From the NCBI RefSeq assembly GCF_018137985.1, contig NZ_CP073084.1, forward strand, positions 1,054,001-1,118,000: DNA of 64,000 nt, given 5' to 3'. The notes under the pieces are model-generated. The model ran no database searches, was not told where the DNA came from, and saw nothing but the letters and a program-made list of their open reading frames with translations. The DNA comes from Streptococcus oriscaviae (GTDB lineage Bacteria > Bacillota > Bacilli > Lactobacillales > Streptococcaceae). Below, one piece after another: positions 46,251 to 55,349 of the stretch; within the stretch, counting starts at the first letter, position 1, and each line of letters begins with the position of its first letter. Both the position numbers and the translations under genes were made by a program.

Positions 46251-47144
46251 TTAACGTTTGACGGACTGGCCCATCTTGAAATAGGTGTGCCGTTTTCCAC
46301 GAACAGCAAGGGAGAGGGCTAGAATATTTTCAGGGTCAGGCATGCGACCATAGCTGCCATCGCCGATATGGTGAACGTCGGAGCCAACCCGTTTGTTACT
46401 CAAGCCAAATTCTCGAACGGTCTGACTGTCCGCGCTCTCCTGACTGGTTCCAATAGTGGAAATGACCAAGCCGCCCTTGGCTTTGATTTTAGCAACAATA
46501 GGCGCTACTAGCTCCTCTCTGACACCAGGCACCGTTCCAACCGCAGGAATCAAAACCCCGTCTGCGCCTAGGTCGATGAAGCTGAGGAGGGCTCGTTCGT
46601 CCACAACTGATTCACCCAGTCCTGCACCGTGCATCTTGCCTGCAAACACCAAGCCATCAAACTCCTGAACAGCCAGCGCAATAGCGGATTGAATAGCCGT
46701 CATTGATACCCCCGTAGAGGGATTGCCTGTCAGCATGATAAAGTCAACTCCCAAAGCCTTGGCTCTTGCTAGACTTTCTGGGCTAACCTTGCGCCCTGGT
46801 GACAGTTGAACCTGTTCATCCAGAACAGATAATGTGTCATCGACAGGCTCCAGATTGATACCGACAGGTCGGCCTGTCAAATCCTTAATGGCCGCAATCG
46901 GATTGGCACAGGGCTCAAAACCGACAATGTTCGGCTCAAAGACGTCCAATTCATTGAGCACCAAAAGATCACAGCCAAAGGCTGCCATCATCTCAGCATT
47001 GGTGACGCCGGCAATCAAGGGAGCCGCCGTTACGACGGTTTCCCCCATCAGGGTACGGCCTTCGCTGGCCAAGATGGATTGTTTGAGTTCTTCCTTGCCA
47101 AAAGCAGCAATATCGCTCGCATAACATGATAATAGTCGTTTCAT
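46251..47144 (-). CDS. TIM-barrel protein of unknown function (DUF7916-like)
   Basis: The 297-residue protein has the alternating strand-helix pattern of a TIM barrel. It has conserved segments PLIAGVTNAEMMAAFG, VGINLEPVD, LTGNPSTGVS and GADGVLIPAVGTVPG. These resemble a family often mislabelled as haloacid dehalogenase-like. I do not know its reaction. ATG 47144 has TAGGAGA upstream; the longer frame to 47255 runs through degV's 3' region. It follows degV after about 50 bases with a weak hairpin between. Confidence 0.78.
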   Translation of the reverse strand: MKRLLSCYASDIAAFGKEELKQSILASEGRTLMGETVVTAAPLIAGVTNAEMMAAFGCDLLVLNELDVFEPNIVGFEPCANPIAAIKDLTGRPVGINLEPVDDTLSVLDEQVQLSPGRKVSPESLARAKALGVDFIMLTGNPSTGVSMTAIQSAIALAVQEFDGLVFAGKMHGAGLGESVVDERALLSFIDLGADGVLIPAVGTVPGVREELVAPIVAKIKAKGGLVISTIGTSQESADSQTVREFGLSNKRVGSDVHHIGDGSYGRMPDPENILALSLAVRGKRHTYFKMGQSVKR

Positions 47145-47193
47145 TGTTTCTCCTAGAAAGCGTTTTCTTTTTTCCTGTGAAGAAAAAGAGAAC

Positions 47194-48054
47194 TTATCTC
47201 TTTTCCTTTCCGATAGATATAAGGGCAATAACTCCTTCGCCGGTATGGGTCGCAATCACTGGGCCGAGTGGAGCCAAGAGGACTTCTTCTACAGCCGGTT
47301 GCTCCAAGAGACTGGCCTTGATTTCCTGAGCAGTGGTATCCTCTCCTGTGTAGGCCACCATGACGGTGGTGTGGTCCAGTTTGTCCAAGGTCAGGCTGAG
47401 CATTTCCTTAATCCCCTTCTTGCGACCACGAATCTTGGCAACAGGCTCTAATTTTCCTTCTGCATTTAGACTGAGGAGGGGTTTGATGTTGACTAGGCCA
47501 CCGATAAGGGCAGCGGCTTTAGACAAACGGCCACCCCGCACCAAGTGGTTGAGGTCATCGACCAGAAGATAGGTTCGCAAGCGCGGTGCTAGTTCTTCCA
47601 CTAAAGCCTTGGTTTCTGCGAGGGTCTTCCCAGCCTTGCGAGCTTTCGCAGCCTGCATGACCAAATATCCTTCTCCGATAGCCGCGGCCTTGGTGTCGAT
47701 TAGTTCAATCACTGCATCTGGATAAGTATCTTTAATCATATCCCGTGCAATAACACTGCTCTGGTAGGTTCCAGATAGAGCGGCAGAAAATGCTAGATAC
47801 AAGACCTCCTGCCCCGCCTTAGCCGCCTCTTCAAAGACGGATTCAAACTGTCCGACATTGACCTGACTGGTGGTCGGCAGACCGCCTTTTTGCATTTTTT
47901 CAAGAAGAGCCTCGCTGGTCAAAGCATTCTCTCCGACCGTTTCATAGGTAACCCCATCTAGGTTGATTGTCAAACCTAGCACTGTGATTCCTTCTTCCTT
48001 GACCCAGGCCACTGGCAAGTCAGCCGTGGAGTCCGTTACAATCTTAAATGTCAT
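47194..48054 (-). CDS. DegV family fatty-acid-binding protein
   Basis: The 286-residue protein starts with the family hallmark KIVTDSTADLP and has SQVNVGQF and AFSAALSGTYQSS loops (about residues 59-66 and 88-100) that bind the lipid head group. Related proteins (FakB) present fatty acids to the kinase FakA. Which fatty acid is bound is not evident. The 3' end carries an AAAAGAGA/TCTCTTTT hairpin at about 47184-47204 that may stop transcription. Confidence 0.92.
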   Translation of the reverse strand: MTFKIVTDSTADLPVAWVKEEGITVLGLTINLDGVTYETVGENALTSEALLEKMQKGGLPTTSQVNVGQFESVFEEAAKAGQEVLYLAFSAALSGTYQSSVIARDMIKDTYPDAVIELIDTKAAAIGEGYLVMQAAKARKAGKTLAETKALVEELAPRLRTYLLVDDLNHLVRGGRLSKAAALIGGLVNIKPLLSLNAEGKLEPVAKIRGRKKGIKEMLSLTLDKLDHTTVMVAYTGEDTTAQEIKASLLEQPAVEEVLLAPLGPVIATHTGEGVIALISIGKEKR

Positions 48055-48090
48055 GATATTCTCCTATGTTAACTGTTTTTTAAGTACTTG

Positions 48091-48738
48091 TCACTTTATT
48101 ATCTCTAGTTCTTCCACTCCATCAACACCTATTCGAAGCTGACAATCACTCTCTCCTTGTTTGCCTACTAGATAGGCTTTCCAGTCTTTGATATAAATGA
48201 AATCAAATGTCGTACCCATAACCTTAGGAAACTCATAAGATTTTTCTTTCATTAGATGATTGTATATTAGTACTGCTTCTGCATGTTTGTTTTCAAATCT
48301 AACCATGCCATCTCGATCATTTCTATATCGATAAATCGGCAATTTGATTTCTTGTTGATTGAGGACGAAATGACTAACCTCTTCACAAAAAACGCCCATA
48401 CACTCGAATTTACCGACTGGAAAATTGAGAACATTTTTCCCAATGATTGTCGAAAAATTTAAAATATGAATGAAATCCTCTTTCGTGTTGTCAATCGTTT
48501 CAACTTCGAGCAAAAAACGATTTGTGCCCTCCATCTCAATTGCCTCACCACAATAGTCACCACAAACTAACCAATACTGTTCCAGTAAATCCTCTAAAGG
48601 ATACTGCTCTGCTTGTTCTGCCAATTCACAACAGAAAGAGAAGCAATTCTTCGTTTTTGAGTAATAGATATCAAACAGAATAAAGTCATAGTCATCTGTC
48701 TTGTATTTTGTGAGAGGATACACGTCCAAAATCTTCAT
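48091..48738 (-). CDS. Hypothetical protein
   Basis: I do not recognise this 215-residue soluble protein. It is acidic, rich in aromatic residues and cysteine (FCCELAEQ, VCGDYCGEA), and has no signal peptide or membrane segment. Its local base composition is more AT-rich than that of its neighbours degV and rlmB, which suggests a later insertion. It begins nine bases after rlmB on the same strand (GAGCAAGGC upstream), so it is probably cotranscribed with it. Confidence 0.72.
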   Translation of the reverse strand: MKILDVYPLTKYKTDDYDFILFDIYYSKTKNCFSFCCELAEQAEQYPLEDLLEQYWLVCGDYCGEAIEMEGTNRFLLEVETIDNTKEDFIHILNFSTIIGKNVLNFPVGKFECMGVFCEEVSHFVLNQQEIKLPIYRYRNDRDGMVRFENKHAEAVLIYNHLMKEKSYEFPKVMGTTFDFIYIKDWKAYLVGKQGESDCQLRIGVDGVEELEIIK

Positions 48739-48747
48739 GCCTTGCTC

Positions 48748-49476
48748 CTATATTTTCTTTCGGAAGACCTCGTACATGAGAATGGCCGCTGCCACGCTGG
48801 CGTTTAGGCTCTGCACATGCCCCTTCATAGGGATGGTAATCATTTCGTCAACTTGCTTTTTGATATTTGGAGAAATTCCCTTGCCTTCGTTGCCGATAAT
48901 AAGGGCTAGCTTGCCTGCTGTATTCCACTTGTGACTTGGGGTTCCATTCATGTCTGTTCCAAAAATCCAGAAGCCCGCCTCCTTGAGTTTATCAAGGGTC
49001 TGACTGAGATTGGTCACACGGGCAATCGGAACATGGGCGACCGCACCCGTTGAGGTCTTGGCCACAACTGGGGTCACACCGACCGCTCGGTGCTTGGGAA
49101 TAATAATGCCCGCCACCTGAGTGGCATCTGCGGTTCGCAAAATCGAGCCAAAGTTGTGCGGATCTGTCAGACTATCTAGGATGAGGATTAAAGGATTGTC
49201 TTCTGCTTGCGCTTTTTCCAAAATAGCCGCCAAGTCCGCATAGGCAAATTCGGATACCCGCAGGACAAAGCCTTGATGGACAGCTCCATCCGTCATTTCT
49301 GACAAACTCTTTTTAGGAGTCCAAGAAATTGACACCTTCTTTTCTGCAGCCAGTGCCTTGATTTTTTCTACATTTTTGCCGCGTAAATCATCCTGAATGT
49401 AGAGTTTGTTGCCGGTATTGGCCTCCAAGCCTTCCACAACAGCATGAACGCCGTATACAATATCGTTTTTTTCCAT
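48748..49476 (-). CDS. rlmB: 23S rRNA 2'-O-methyltransferase RlmB (TrmH/SpoU family)
   Basis: The 242-residue methyltransferase has an N-terminal L30e-like substrate-binding domain (about residues 1-75) and a C-terminal knotted SPOUT domain. That domain has the three SpoU motifs DPHNFGSILRTADA (about 109-122), IIGNEGKGIS (about 193-202) and SLNASVAAAILMYE (about 218-231). It methylates a conserved guanosine of 23S rRNA. The -10 TATAAT at 49483-49488 ends six bases before ATG 49476 and no ribosome-binding site exists, so the mRNA is probably leaderless. Confidence 0.93.
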   Translation of the reverse strand: MEKNDIVYGVHAVVEGLEANTGNKLYIQDDLRGKNVEKIKALAAEKKVSISWTPKKSLSEMTDGAVHQGFVLRVSEFAYADLAAILEKAQAEDNPLILILDSLTDPHNFGSILRTADATQVAGIIIPKHRAVGVTPVVAKTSTGAVAHVPIARVTNLSQTLDKLKEAGFWIFGTDMNGTPSHKWNTAGKLALIIGNEGKGISPNIKKQVDEMITIPMKGHVQSLNASVAAAILMYEVFRKKI

Positions 49477-49482
49477 GGTTTT

Positions 49483-49491
49483 ATTATATCA
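49483..49491 (-). promoter_or_regulatory. rlmB promoter (extended -10), leaderless
   Basis: The minus strand reads TGATATAAT, followed by AAAACC and then the rlmB ATG. Transcription starting at the normal distance from the -10 would begin at the start codon itself. Confidence 0.7.
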
Positions 49492-49635
49492 CACCTAGCT
49501 AGCCAGTCCAAGGTGAGAGGGTTAAGAAGTGCGCTGTCTAAAAATGGTAGATCCGCTCTTCGATTTTACCGATTCGCAATCATAAAGCCTTCGCAGAAAA
49601 GTGCTAGTTTTACTTGGCTAACAGAATATCAAAAA

Positions 49636-49657
49636 GGCTTGCCCTTTCGGACAAACC
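49636..49657 (-). terminator. fba terminator
   Basis: On the minus strand GGTTTGTCC and GGGCAAGCC pair over nine positions (two G-T pairs) around a GAAA tetraloop, followed by a T run, 16 bases after the fba stop. Confidence 0.9.
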
Positions 49658-49673
49658 CTTTCACTTTTTTCAA

Positions 49674-50555
49674 TTAGGCTTTACCAGCTGAACCGAATAC
49701 GTCGATACGCTCTTCAACAGAGGCTTGGATAGCTTTTACGCCGTCAGCCAAGAATTTGCGTGGGTCGAAGAGTTTCTTCTTGTCGTATTCTGCTTCGTTT
49801 GCTTCATAAGCTGCTGCAAATTTACGAGTAGCGTTCGCAAATGCGATTTGGCACTCAGTGTTTACGTTTACTTTTGCAACACCCAATTTGATAGCTGCTT
49901 GGATTTGCTCATCAGGAATACCTGAACCACCGTGCAATACGATTGGGAATCCTGGTACAGCTTCAGTCAATTTCTTCAAGTGGTCAAGGTCAAGACCTTC
50001 CCAGTTTGCTGGGTATGGACCGTGGATGTTACCGATACCTGCTGCCAAGAAGTCGATACCAGTTGCAACCATTGCTACTGCATCTTCGATTGGAGCCAAT
50101 TCACCGCTACCAACGATACCGTCTTCTTCACCACCGATAGTACCAACTTCAGCCTCAACTGAGATTCCTTTAGCATGTGCCAATTCAACCACTTCTTTAG
50201 CTTTTGCAAGGTTTTCTTCTACTGGAAGGTGTGAACCGTCAAACATGATAGAAGTGTAACCTACTTCGATACACTCAAGAGAGTCTTCGTAGTGACCATG
50301 GTCAAGGTGAATCGCAACAGGAACAGTGATGTTCATTGATTCGATCAAGTTAGCAATCAAGTTACGAGCAACTTTGTAGCCACCCATGTATTTTGCTGCA
50401 CCCATAGAGGTTTGGATAAGAACTGGAGCTTTCTTAGCTTCTGCGGCACGCAGGATAGCTTGAGTCCACTCAAGGTTGTTTGTGTTGAATCCACCAACTG
50501 CATAACCGTTGTCACGGGCTGCTTGGACAAATTTTTCTGCTGAAACTAATGGCAT
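49674..50555 (-). CDS. fba: Fructose-bisphosphate aldolase, class II
   Basis: The 293-residue zinc aldolase of glycolysis has the class II metal-binding motifs HLDHGHYED (about residues 79-87) and the glycine-rich phosphate loop VLHGGSGIPD (about 206-215), with a GAxNVNTE-like block VAKVNVNTE near 228. GGAGG lies upstream of the start. It is monocistronic with a strong terminator. Codon choice is highly biased, as expected for an abundant enzyme. Confidence 0.97.
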   Translation of the reverse strand: MPLVSAEKFVQAARDNGYAVGGFNTNNLEWTQAILRAAEAKKAPVLIQTSMGAAKYMGGYKVARNLIANLIESMNITVPVAIHLDHGHYEDSLECIEVGYTSIMFDGSHLPVEENLAKAKEVVELAHAKGISVEAEVGTIGGEEDGIVGSGELAPIEDAVAMVATGIDFLAAGIGNIHGPYPANWEGLDLDHLKKLTEAVPGFPIVLHGGSGIPDEQIQAAIKLGVAKVNVNTECQIAFANATRKFAAAYEANEAEYDKKKLFDPRKFLADGVKAIQASVEERIDVFGSAGKA

Positions 50556-50603
50556 TTCGATAGCCTCCTAATATTTTTTAAGGGTTAGACCCCATACGGC
50601 TTT

Positions 50604-50612
50604 ATTTTACCA
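50604..50612 (-). promoter_or_regulatory. fba promoter (extended -10)
   Basis: The minus strand reads TGGTAAAAT about 50 bases upstream of the fba start. No good -35 is visible. Confidence 0.5.
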
Positions 50613-50692
50613 TTTTTCTTTGGAAAATGCTAGCTCAAACTGCAGGCTTTTGAGAAAGTTTTCACATGAATTTTCATAAGGGCTACAAAATA

Positions 50693-50717
50693 AAAAAAGA
50701 CCAGCCGAAGCTAGCCT
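50693..50717 (-). terminator. tRNA-Leu terminator
   Basis: On the minus strand GGCTAGC and GCTGGTC pair around a TTCG tetraloop and are followed by seven T, directly after the tRNA gene. Confidence 0.85.
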
Positions 50718-50721
50718 GCGA

Positions 50722-50807
50722 TGCGGAGAGTGGGACTTGAACCCACACGGCCTAAAGCGGCCACAGGATCCTTAGTCCTGCGCGTCTGCCAATTCCGCCA
50801 TCCCCGC
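50722..50807 (-). tRNA. tRNA-Leu (anticodon AAG)
   Basis: The 86-base class II tRNA has acceptor GCGGGGA pairing with TCTCCGC, the anticodon stem CAGGA/TCCTG with loop CTAAGGA (anticodon AAG), a long variable arm TGGCCGCTTTAGGCC and the T-loop GGTTCAAGTCC. Confidence 0.95.
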
Positions 50808-50900
50808 TTAACACAAGATTTAGTATATCATGCGGATGCTGCCCTTGTCAAGACTTTTTTACCCTTTTTCGAACCTTTTTGCTTTTTTGGAAAAAGAAAA

Positions 50901-50922
50901 GGCCCGAAAGAGGCTTCGGGCC
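50901..50922 (-). terminator. Terminator of the beta-glucoside PTS operon
   Basis: GGCCCGAA and TTCGGGCC form an 8-bp GC-rich stem, followed on the minus strand by TTTTCTTTTT, 11 bases after the celB stop. Confidence 0.9.
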
Positions 50923-50932
50923 CGTATCATCT

Positions 50933-52285
50933 TTAGTCTTGAGGAGCTTGAACCTTGTTGGCCGCGATAACGAACGGTGCCCAGATACAGAAGGCTACAA
51001 AGACGTTAAAGAGGGAAACAAGACCAGCCATGACATTTCCTCCGGTTGCCAAGAAGGCGTAAAGACCTGGAGGGGTAATCCACGGAATGGATACATAAAC
51101 CGGCGGGATGAGCCCTGCAGCGGTCGCGGCATAGGCGATGCCCACACAGACAGGCGGTACAATCAACCATGGTACGACAAAGAGTGGGTTTAGAACCATT
51201 GGGATACCAAAGGTAATGGGTTCATTGATGTTGAAGATACCCATCGGAGCAGACAGTTTGGCAACTGCACGGTATTCCTGTCTTTTAGAGAAGAGGAAGA
51301 TGGCGATAATCAGGGCGATGGTGACACCGGAGCCTCCCATCTGGCCGTAAGCATCAAAGGAACCACGGGTCCAGAGGTATGGCAGTTGACTGACATCCTT
51401 GGTCGCTTCATAGGCAGCTGTATTTTCCAAGAGGGCTGGCAGGTAAATCCCGTCCATGACTGGCCCCAATACGTTGTGTCCATGTAGGCCGAAGAACCAG
51501 AAGAGCTGGACTAGGAAGGAAAGGAGAACCACGCTGAACCAGCCCTGAGACAAGCCCATCAGAGGCTGTTGGATGTAGGTGGAAATCAAATCGTTCAAGG
51601 CTTGGCCTGTCAGAAGGGTTGATAGATAACCAACTAGGGCAGATACATAGATGGCTGCAATCCCCGGAATCATGGACGCAAAAGCCTTGTTGACCGCAGG
51701 TGGTACGCTATCAGGCATCTTGATGATGACATTTTTCTTCATAAAGAAAATATAAACTTCGGCTGACAAGAGACCAATCAGCATGGCTGCAAAGAGGCCA
51801 GTTGCCCCCGCATAGGCAACAGAAATAACGCCCCACTGGGAAGTTTCTAGGTTGCTGCCAGATACCATCAGGCCAAGATTAGTCAACTTGGTCAAAACTG
51901 ACTTGTCCAAACCAGTCAGATCAGTCACAATGGTCAGGGTTTGTGGAATGGTGGAGATGAAGGCTGCAAATGAAACCAAGCCCCCTGCAATCGGGTTGAG
52001 TTTTTCAGCTTGGGCCCGGTTGTAGCCGAGGGCAAAGACGAAGGCTAGGGCCATGATGGCAATGGTACCAAAGTAAACATAGCCGTTGAGCTCAATCAGA
52101 GGCTTCATAGCTTCCGCAAAGCCAGTCCAGCCCATATTGGTCGGAATATCCCGCACCAATACGTTTAACAAGACAGCGATAGCCCCTGCCATGGTCAGCG
52201 GGAACATGGCAATAAAGGCATCCCGTATAGCAATTAGGTGCTTTTGTGACCCTAACTTACCTGCAATTTTCAAAAATGTATCCAT
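50933..52285 (-). CDS. celB: PTS cellobiose/beta-glucoside permease, EIIC component
   Basis: The 450-residue EIIC of the lactose/cellobiose family has about ten hydrophobic segments. It carries the conserved FGLHGHNVLGPVMDG block (about residues 268-282) and the NINEPITFGIPMVLNP motif (about 350-365) that forms the sugar site. It transports and, with IIA and IIB, phosphorylates beta-linked disaccharides. It is the last gene of the seven-gene operon and starts one base after the DUF3284 stop. Confidence 0.94.
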   Translation of the reverse strand: MDTFLKIAGKLGSQKHLIAIRDAFIAMFPLTMAGAIAVLLNVLVRDIPTNMGWTGFAEAMKPLIELNGYVYFGTIAIMALAFVFALGYNRAQAEKLNPIAGGLVSFAAFISTIPQTLTIVTDLTGLDKSVLTKLTNLGLMVSGSNLETSQWGVISVAYAGATGLFAAMLIGLLSAEVYIFFMKKNVIIKMPDSVPPAVNKAFASMIPGIAAIYVSALVGYLSTLLTGQALNDLISTYIQQPLMGLSQGWFSVVLLSFLVQLFWFFGLHGHNVLGPVMDGIYLPALLENTAAYEATKDVSQLPYLWTRGSFDAYGQMGGSGVTIALIIAIFLFSKRQEYRAVAKLSAPMGIFNINEPITFGIPMVLNPLFVVPWLIVPPVCVGIAYAATAAGLIPPVYVSIPWITPPGLYAFLATGGNVMAGLVSLFNVFVAFCIWAPFVIAANKVQAPQD

Positions 52286-52726
52286 TTAGGAAACCTCCTT
52301 TTTTTCTGCAAATTCTGCAAGTTTTTCGATTTGTAATGTCATCCTTTTTTCCAGACCCTTTCTCATGAGGGGCAGGAGCAAACGATAGTTCCACTGTTGA
52401 AACTTTCCTTCCGGTAGGTAGTCCTCTGTGTAGGTGACCTCCGTCCTGCCATCTTCAAGGGGCAGAAGTTGGTAGGTAATCCACTGTACACCTCGGTTGG
52501 ATTGAACAGCGACGGTGTACTGTTTGTCGGGGATAAGCTCTCCTACTGTGATCCTAACGGACTGCTCCCCCTGCTTCCCAAAATGTTTCAGGTAGGTCAA
52601 CCCTTCCTTGATAGCCTCCAGTTGAATGGTCTGGCCTGTGGCGGATTGGTAATCCTTTTGAAAAAGGTCCAAGAGGGTTTGGTAGATGGCTGGGGCCGTT
52701 CCTCTAACACTTAGTCGAGCTTCCAT
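52286..52726 (-). CDS. DUF3284 domain protein
   Basis: The 146-residue soluble protein resembles the DUF3284 family, which is almost always found inside cellobiose-type PTS operons. It has a START/SRPBCC-like pattern of strands and a C-terminal helix. The function is unknown. It overlaps the IIA stop codon by one base and ends one base before celB. Confidence 0.82.
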   Translation of the reverse strand: MEARLSVRGTAPAIYQTLLDLFQKDYQSATGQTIQLEAIKEGLTYLKHFGKQGEQSVRITVGELIPDKQYTVAVQSNRGVQWITYQLLPLEDGRTEVTYTEDYLPEGKFQQWNYRLLLPLMRKGLEKRMTLQIEKLAEFAEKKEVS

Positions 52727-53067
52727 TAACTCCCTCCTACTTCTTCTAATTTCCGATAGACATCCACCATTTCTTTGGCCATATCTAAAAAGGTAATGGC
52801 GTTCATGAGGTGGTCCTGTCCATGCACCATGAGCAGGCTGAGAGCAACCTTATCGCCCTTGGCTTCTTGGGTGAGTAGGTCTGTTTGTCCGTGATGGGCC
52901 AGGCTCAAGGATTGTTGGGCCAGCTGAAGTTTTTCTTCAGCCAGATCAAACTGGAAGGCCTTAGCAGCTCGGATAGCCTCCACAGCATGGCTCTTGGCAT
53001 CCCCGCCATACATAATCAGCTTCATGACAGCTTCTAGCAATTCTTGTTCCTTATCCATATCAATCAC
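52726..53067 (-). CDS. celC: PTS lactose/cellobiose-specific EIIA component
   Basis: The 113-residue all-helical EIIA has the phosphoryl-accepting histidine H82 in LLMVHGQDHLM (residues 78-88). It passes phosphate from HPr to the IIB encoded just upstream. It overlaps the IIB gene by eight bases. Confidence 0.94.
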   Translation of the reverse strand: MIDMDKEQELLEAVMKLIMYGGDAKSHAVEAIRAAKAFQFDLAEEKLQLAQQSLSLAHHGQTDLLTQEAKGDKVALSLLMVHGQDHLMNAITFLDMAKEMVDVYRKLEEVGGS

Positions 53068-53371
53068 CTAGAAGGGACATGGCTGCTGCAAATACCTTTT
53101 CCCCATTCATGGTCCCGTAATCCATCATATTGATATCTGATACCTTGGTAGCTGGTTCAAACTTGGACTTGTATTCGTCCAGCATAAAGCGGACTTGAGG
53201 ACCAATCAGCAGGACATCGATGGTTTGGCTAGCAAATTCCTGATCCACTTCGGAAACAGGGACAGCAAAAATCTTGGCTTCAACCCCCTGACTAGCTGCT
53301 GCCTTTTCCATCTTGGTAACCAGCATACTGGTTGACATCCCTGCATTGCAAACTAACATAATTGTTTTCAT
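53060..53371 (-). CDS. celA: PTS lactose/cellobiose-specific EIIB component
   Basis: The 103-residue EIIB has the phospho-cysteine C8 in the P-loop-like motif MLVCNAGMSTSML (residues 5-17). It receives phosphate from EIIA and gives it to the sugar in EIIC. It starts one base after the regulator gene and has AGGAGGT upstream. Confidence 0.94.
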   Translation of the reverse strand: MKTIMLVCNAGMSTSMLVTKMEKAAASQGVEAKIFAVPVSEVDQEFASQTIDVLLIGPQVRFMLDEYKSKFEPATKVSDINMMDYGTMNGEKVFAAAMSLLGD

Positions 53372-53372
53372 T

Positions 53373-55349
53373 TTATACCTCCTTTGTGCAAATGAGTTGT
53401 GTAAGTGTGTCTAGAGTCGGCTCCAAGAGGAGACGCTCGCGAAAGGTTATACTGTCTAATAATCGGGCCAGGTGCTGGGTCAGTAGCTTCATGTGCTTGT
53501 TTTCCCAGAGAGAGGGAGATAGGAGAATCACCACTGAAACATCCTGTCCATCTTCATTCCAGACCAAGGGTCTAGAACAAATAGCCACGACGATTTCTTC
53601 TTGCATGGACAAAGACTTGGCTGGATGAGGAAAGGCGATTCCTTCTGCAAAGATGAGGCTGCCCAGCTCCTCTCGTGTGAGAATCTGCTGGTAAAAGTCC
53701 TCGACAAAACCTTCTTTGCTACTGTCCGTCAGTCGGCCAATCATCTCTTTCAGTAAGTCTTCCTTGGACATGGCTTCCTCTTGATAGAAAAAGCGGTCTT
53801 CTGAAAAACAGTGCTGACAGGCTTCTTCCAATTCTGACAGGGGATGAACCTGGCCTTGACCCGATGAATGCCCTGTGGCTAAGTAAGCTTCTATTTTTTG
53901 AATGTCTGCCTGAGGCAGCAAAACACTGATGGAAATAACCGGTTTTGGAAAAACGTGACCAGTCAGATCAATAGCAGAAAGGATCAGATCAACCTGGCTC
54001 AAATCTTGACGGAAGAGTTCATGAAAACTGACACAGGCCAGAATGTCCAAGCGCTGCCCAAAATGGCTCATGAGGCGATGCTGCAAGACCTGGGCACTGC
54101 CGACACCTGTACCGCAGACCAGTAAAACCCGCAAGCTTTCCTTGCTCTTCTGCCGTTCTAAGGCCGCCAAGATATGGAGGGTGATATAGGCCCATTCTGG
54201 ATTGGATACCTGATAAAGAACTAGGCAGGGCAGCTTGGAGAAAGCCTCTTTGGTTGCTACAATCAAACTGCCATAACTATCCTTTAATTCCTGATAGAGG
54301 GGATTGTCCAGACGAATGCCATTTTGAAGTCGAAGCAAGAGGGGCGACAGGTGATCCCGTAAACCCTCTAGGAGCAAATCGTCTGCCACCAAGCCCTGGG
54401 GCAGGTGCTTGGATAAGTCCTCCAGAACGAGCATTAAATCACTGTCAGAAATAGGCTGAAAATCACTGGGCAGACTGGTATTGCCCTTGCCCAGCAGATG
54501 GAGGGCCATGTAGTCTGCTTCCGCCTGAGGCAGGTCAATTCCTAGATAGAGGCGAATCCGCTCCATCATTTTGAGGGAAATCTCTCTGGACTTGATATAA
54601 GCTTCTTCCTGTCCAAGAGGGAGAGGGCGAACTGTATGTCCCGAGGAAATCCGCTCAATAGCCAAGGCTAGGTGAACCAGTAAGTTGGTCAGGCTGTAAT
54701 CCGAAAGGGATAAATCCTCTTCCCGACTGACTTCTAAAATAGCAGTGTAGAGTTTTCGGGTGTCGATGTTTTCAAAAAGGGGAATTTCCTCCAAGTAGCC
54801 CAGTAAGGGTTGATTGACCTGCCGAGAGAGGAAATATTCAACGATAAAGTGACGCTTGTCCCGCTCAAAGCCTTCAACTGCCAGATTCCCTTCCTCATTG
54901 CGACTGAGGCTTAAGGAGTAGGGAGTCAAGCGCTCTCGTATGCTGGCAAGAAGTTTGGAGAGGGCCGATGGGCTGATATGGAGGAGCTTGGTCAAGTCTT
55001 GGGCAGGAATCTTTTCCCCTTCAAAAAATAGTTGGTGGAGGAGATAATGCTCCCGATCCCGTTGCCATTCCAAATTCCCCCTTTGCTTGTGGGAACTCCG
55101 GTCAGCCTTGATGGTCTCATAGGTGGAGCGAAAGAGGTCTGGGTCGACAATTTCTAGGCGATAGCCCTTGCTGGGCAGGGAATGAATCCGAAGACCCAGT
55201 TGATCCTGAGATTGGCTGACATCCCTGATGATCTTGCGAACGGTCCGATCGGACAGGCTCATTTCCTCAGCCAAAAAACGGCTGCTGAGGTAGCCTTGCT
55301 GGGAGTGGTTGAGAAAAATCTCCAGCAGGGCCATTTCACGTTGGTTCAC
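53373..55349 (-). CDS. PRD-containing transcriptional regulator (BglG/LicR/MtlR type)
   Basis: The 658-residue multidomain regulator has two N-terminal winged HTH regions (first recognition helix near SLSDRTVRKIIRD, residues 31-43; second near residues 120-145). Two PRD domains with regulatory histidines follow (about 180-390), then an EIIB-like domain with VCGTGVGSAQ (about 404-413) and a C-terminal EIIA-like domain with FPHPAK (about 588-593). PTS phosphorylation at these sites tunes its activity. It probably activates this operon as a DNA-binding protein of the LicR type. It overlaps the DUF871 gene by 14 bases. Confidence 0.9.
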   Translation of the reverse strand: MNQREMALLEIFLNHSQQGYLSSRFLAEEMSLSDRTVRKIIRDVSQSQDQLGLRIHSLPSKGYRLEIVDPDLFRSTYETIKADRSSHKQRGNLEWQRDREHYLLHQLFFEGEKIPAQDLTKLLHISPSALSKLLASIRERLTPYSLSLSRNEEGNLAVEGFERDKRHFIVEYFLSRQVNQPLLGYLEEIPLFENIDTRKLYTAILEVSREEDLSLSDYSLTNLLVHLALAIERISSGHTVRPLPLGQEEAYIKSREISLKMMERIRLYLGIDLPQAEADYMALHLLGKGNTSLPSDFQPISDSDLMLVLEDLSKHLPQGLVADDLLLEGLRDHLSPLLLRLQNGIRLDNPLYQELKDSYGSLIVATKEAFSKLPCLVLYQVSNPEWAYITLHILAALERQKSKESLRVLLVCGTGVGSAQVLQHRLMSHFGQRLDILACVSFHELFRQDLSQVDLILSAIDLTGHVFPKPVISISVLLPQADIQKIEAYLATGHSSGQGQVHPLSELEEACQHCFSEDRFFYQEEAMSKEDLLKEMIGRLTDSSKEGFVEDFYQQILTREELGSLIFAEGIAFPHPAKSLSMQEEIVVAICSRPLVWNEDGQDVSVVILLSPSLWENKHMKLLTQHLARLLDSITFRERLLLEPTLDTLTQLICTKEV

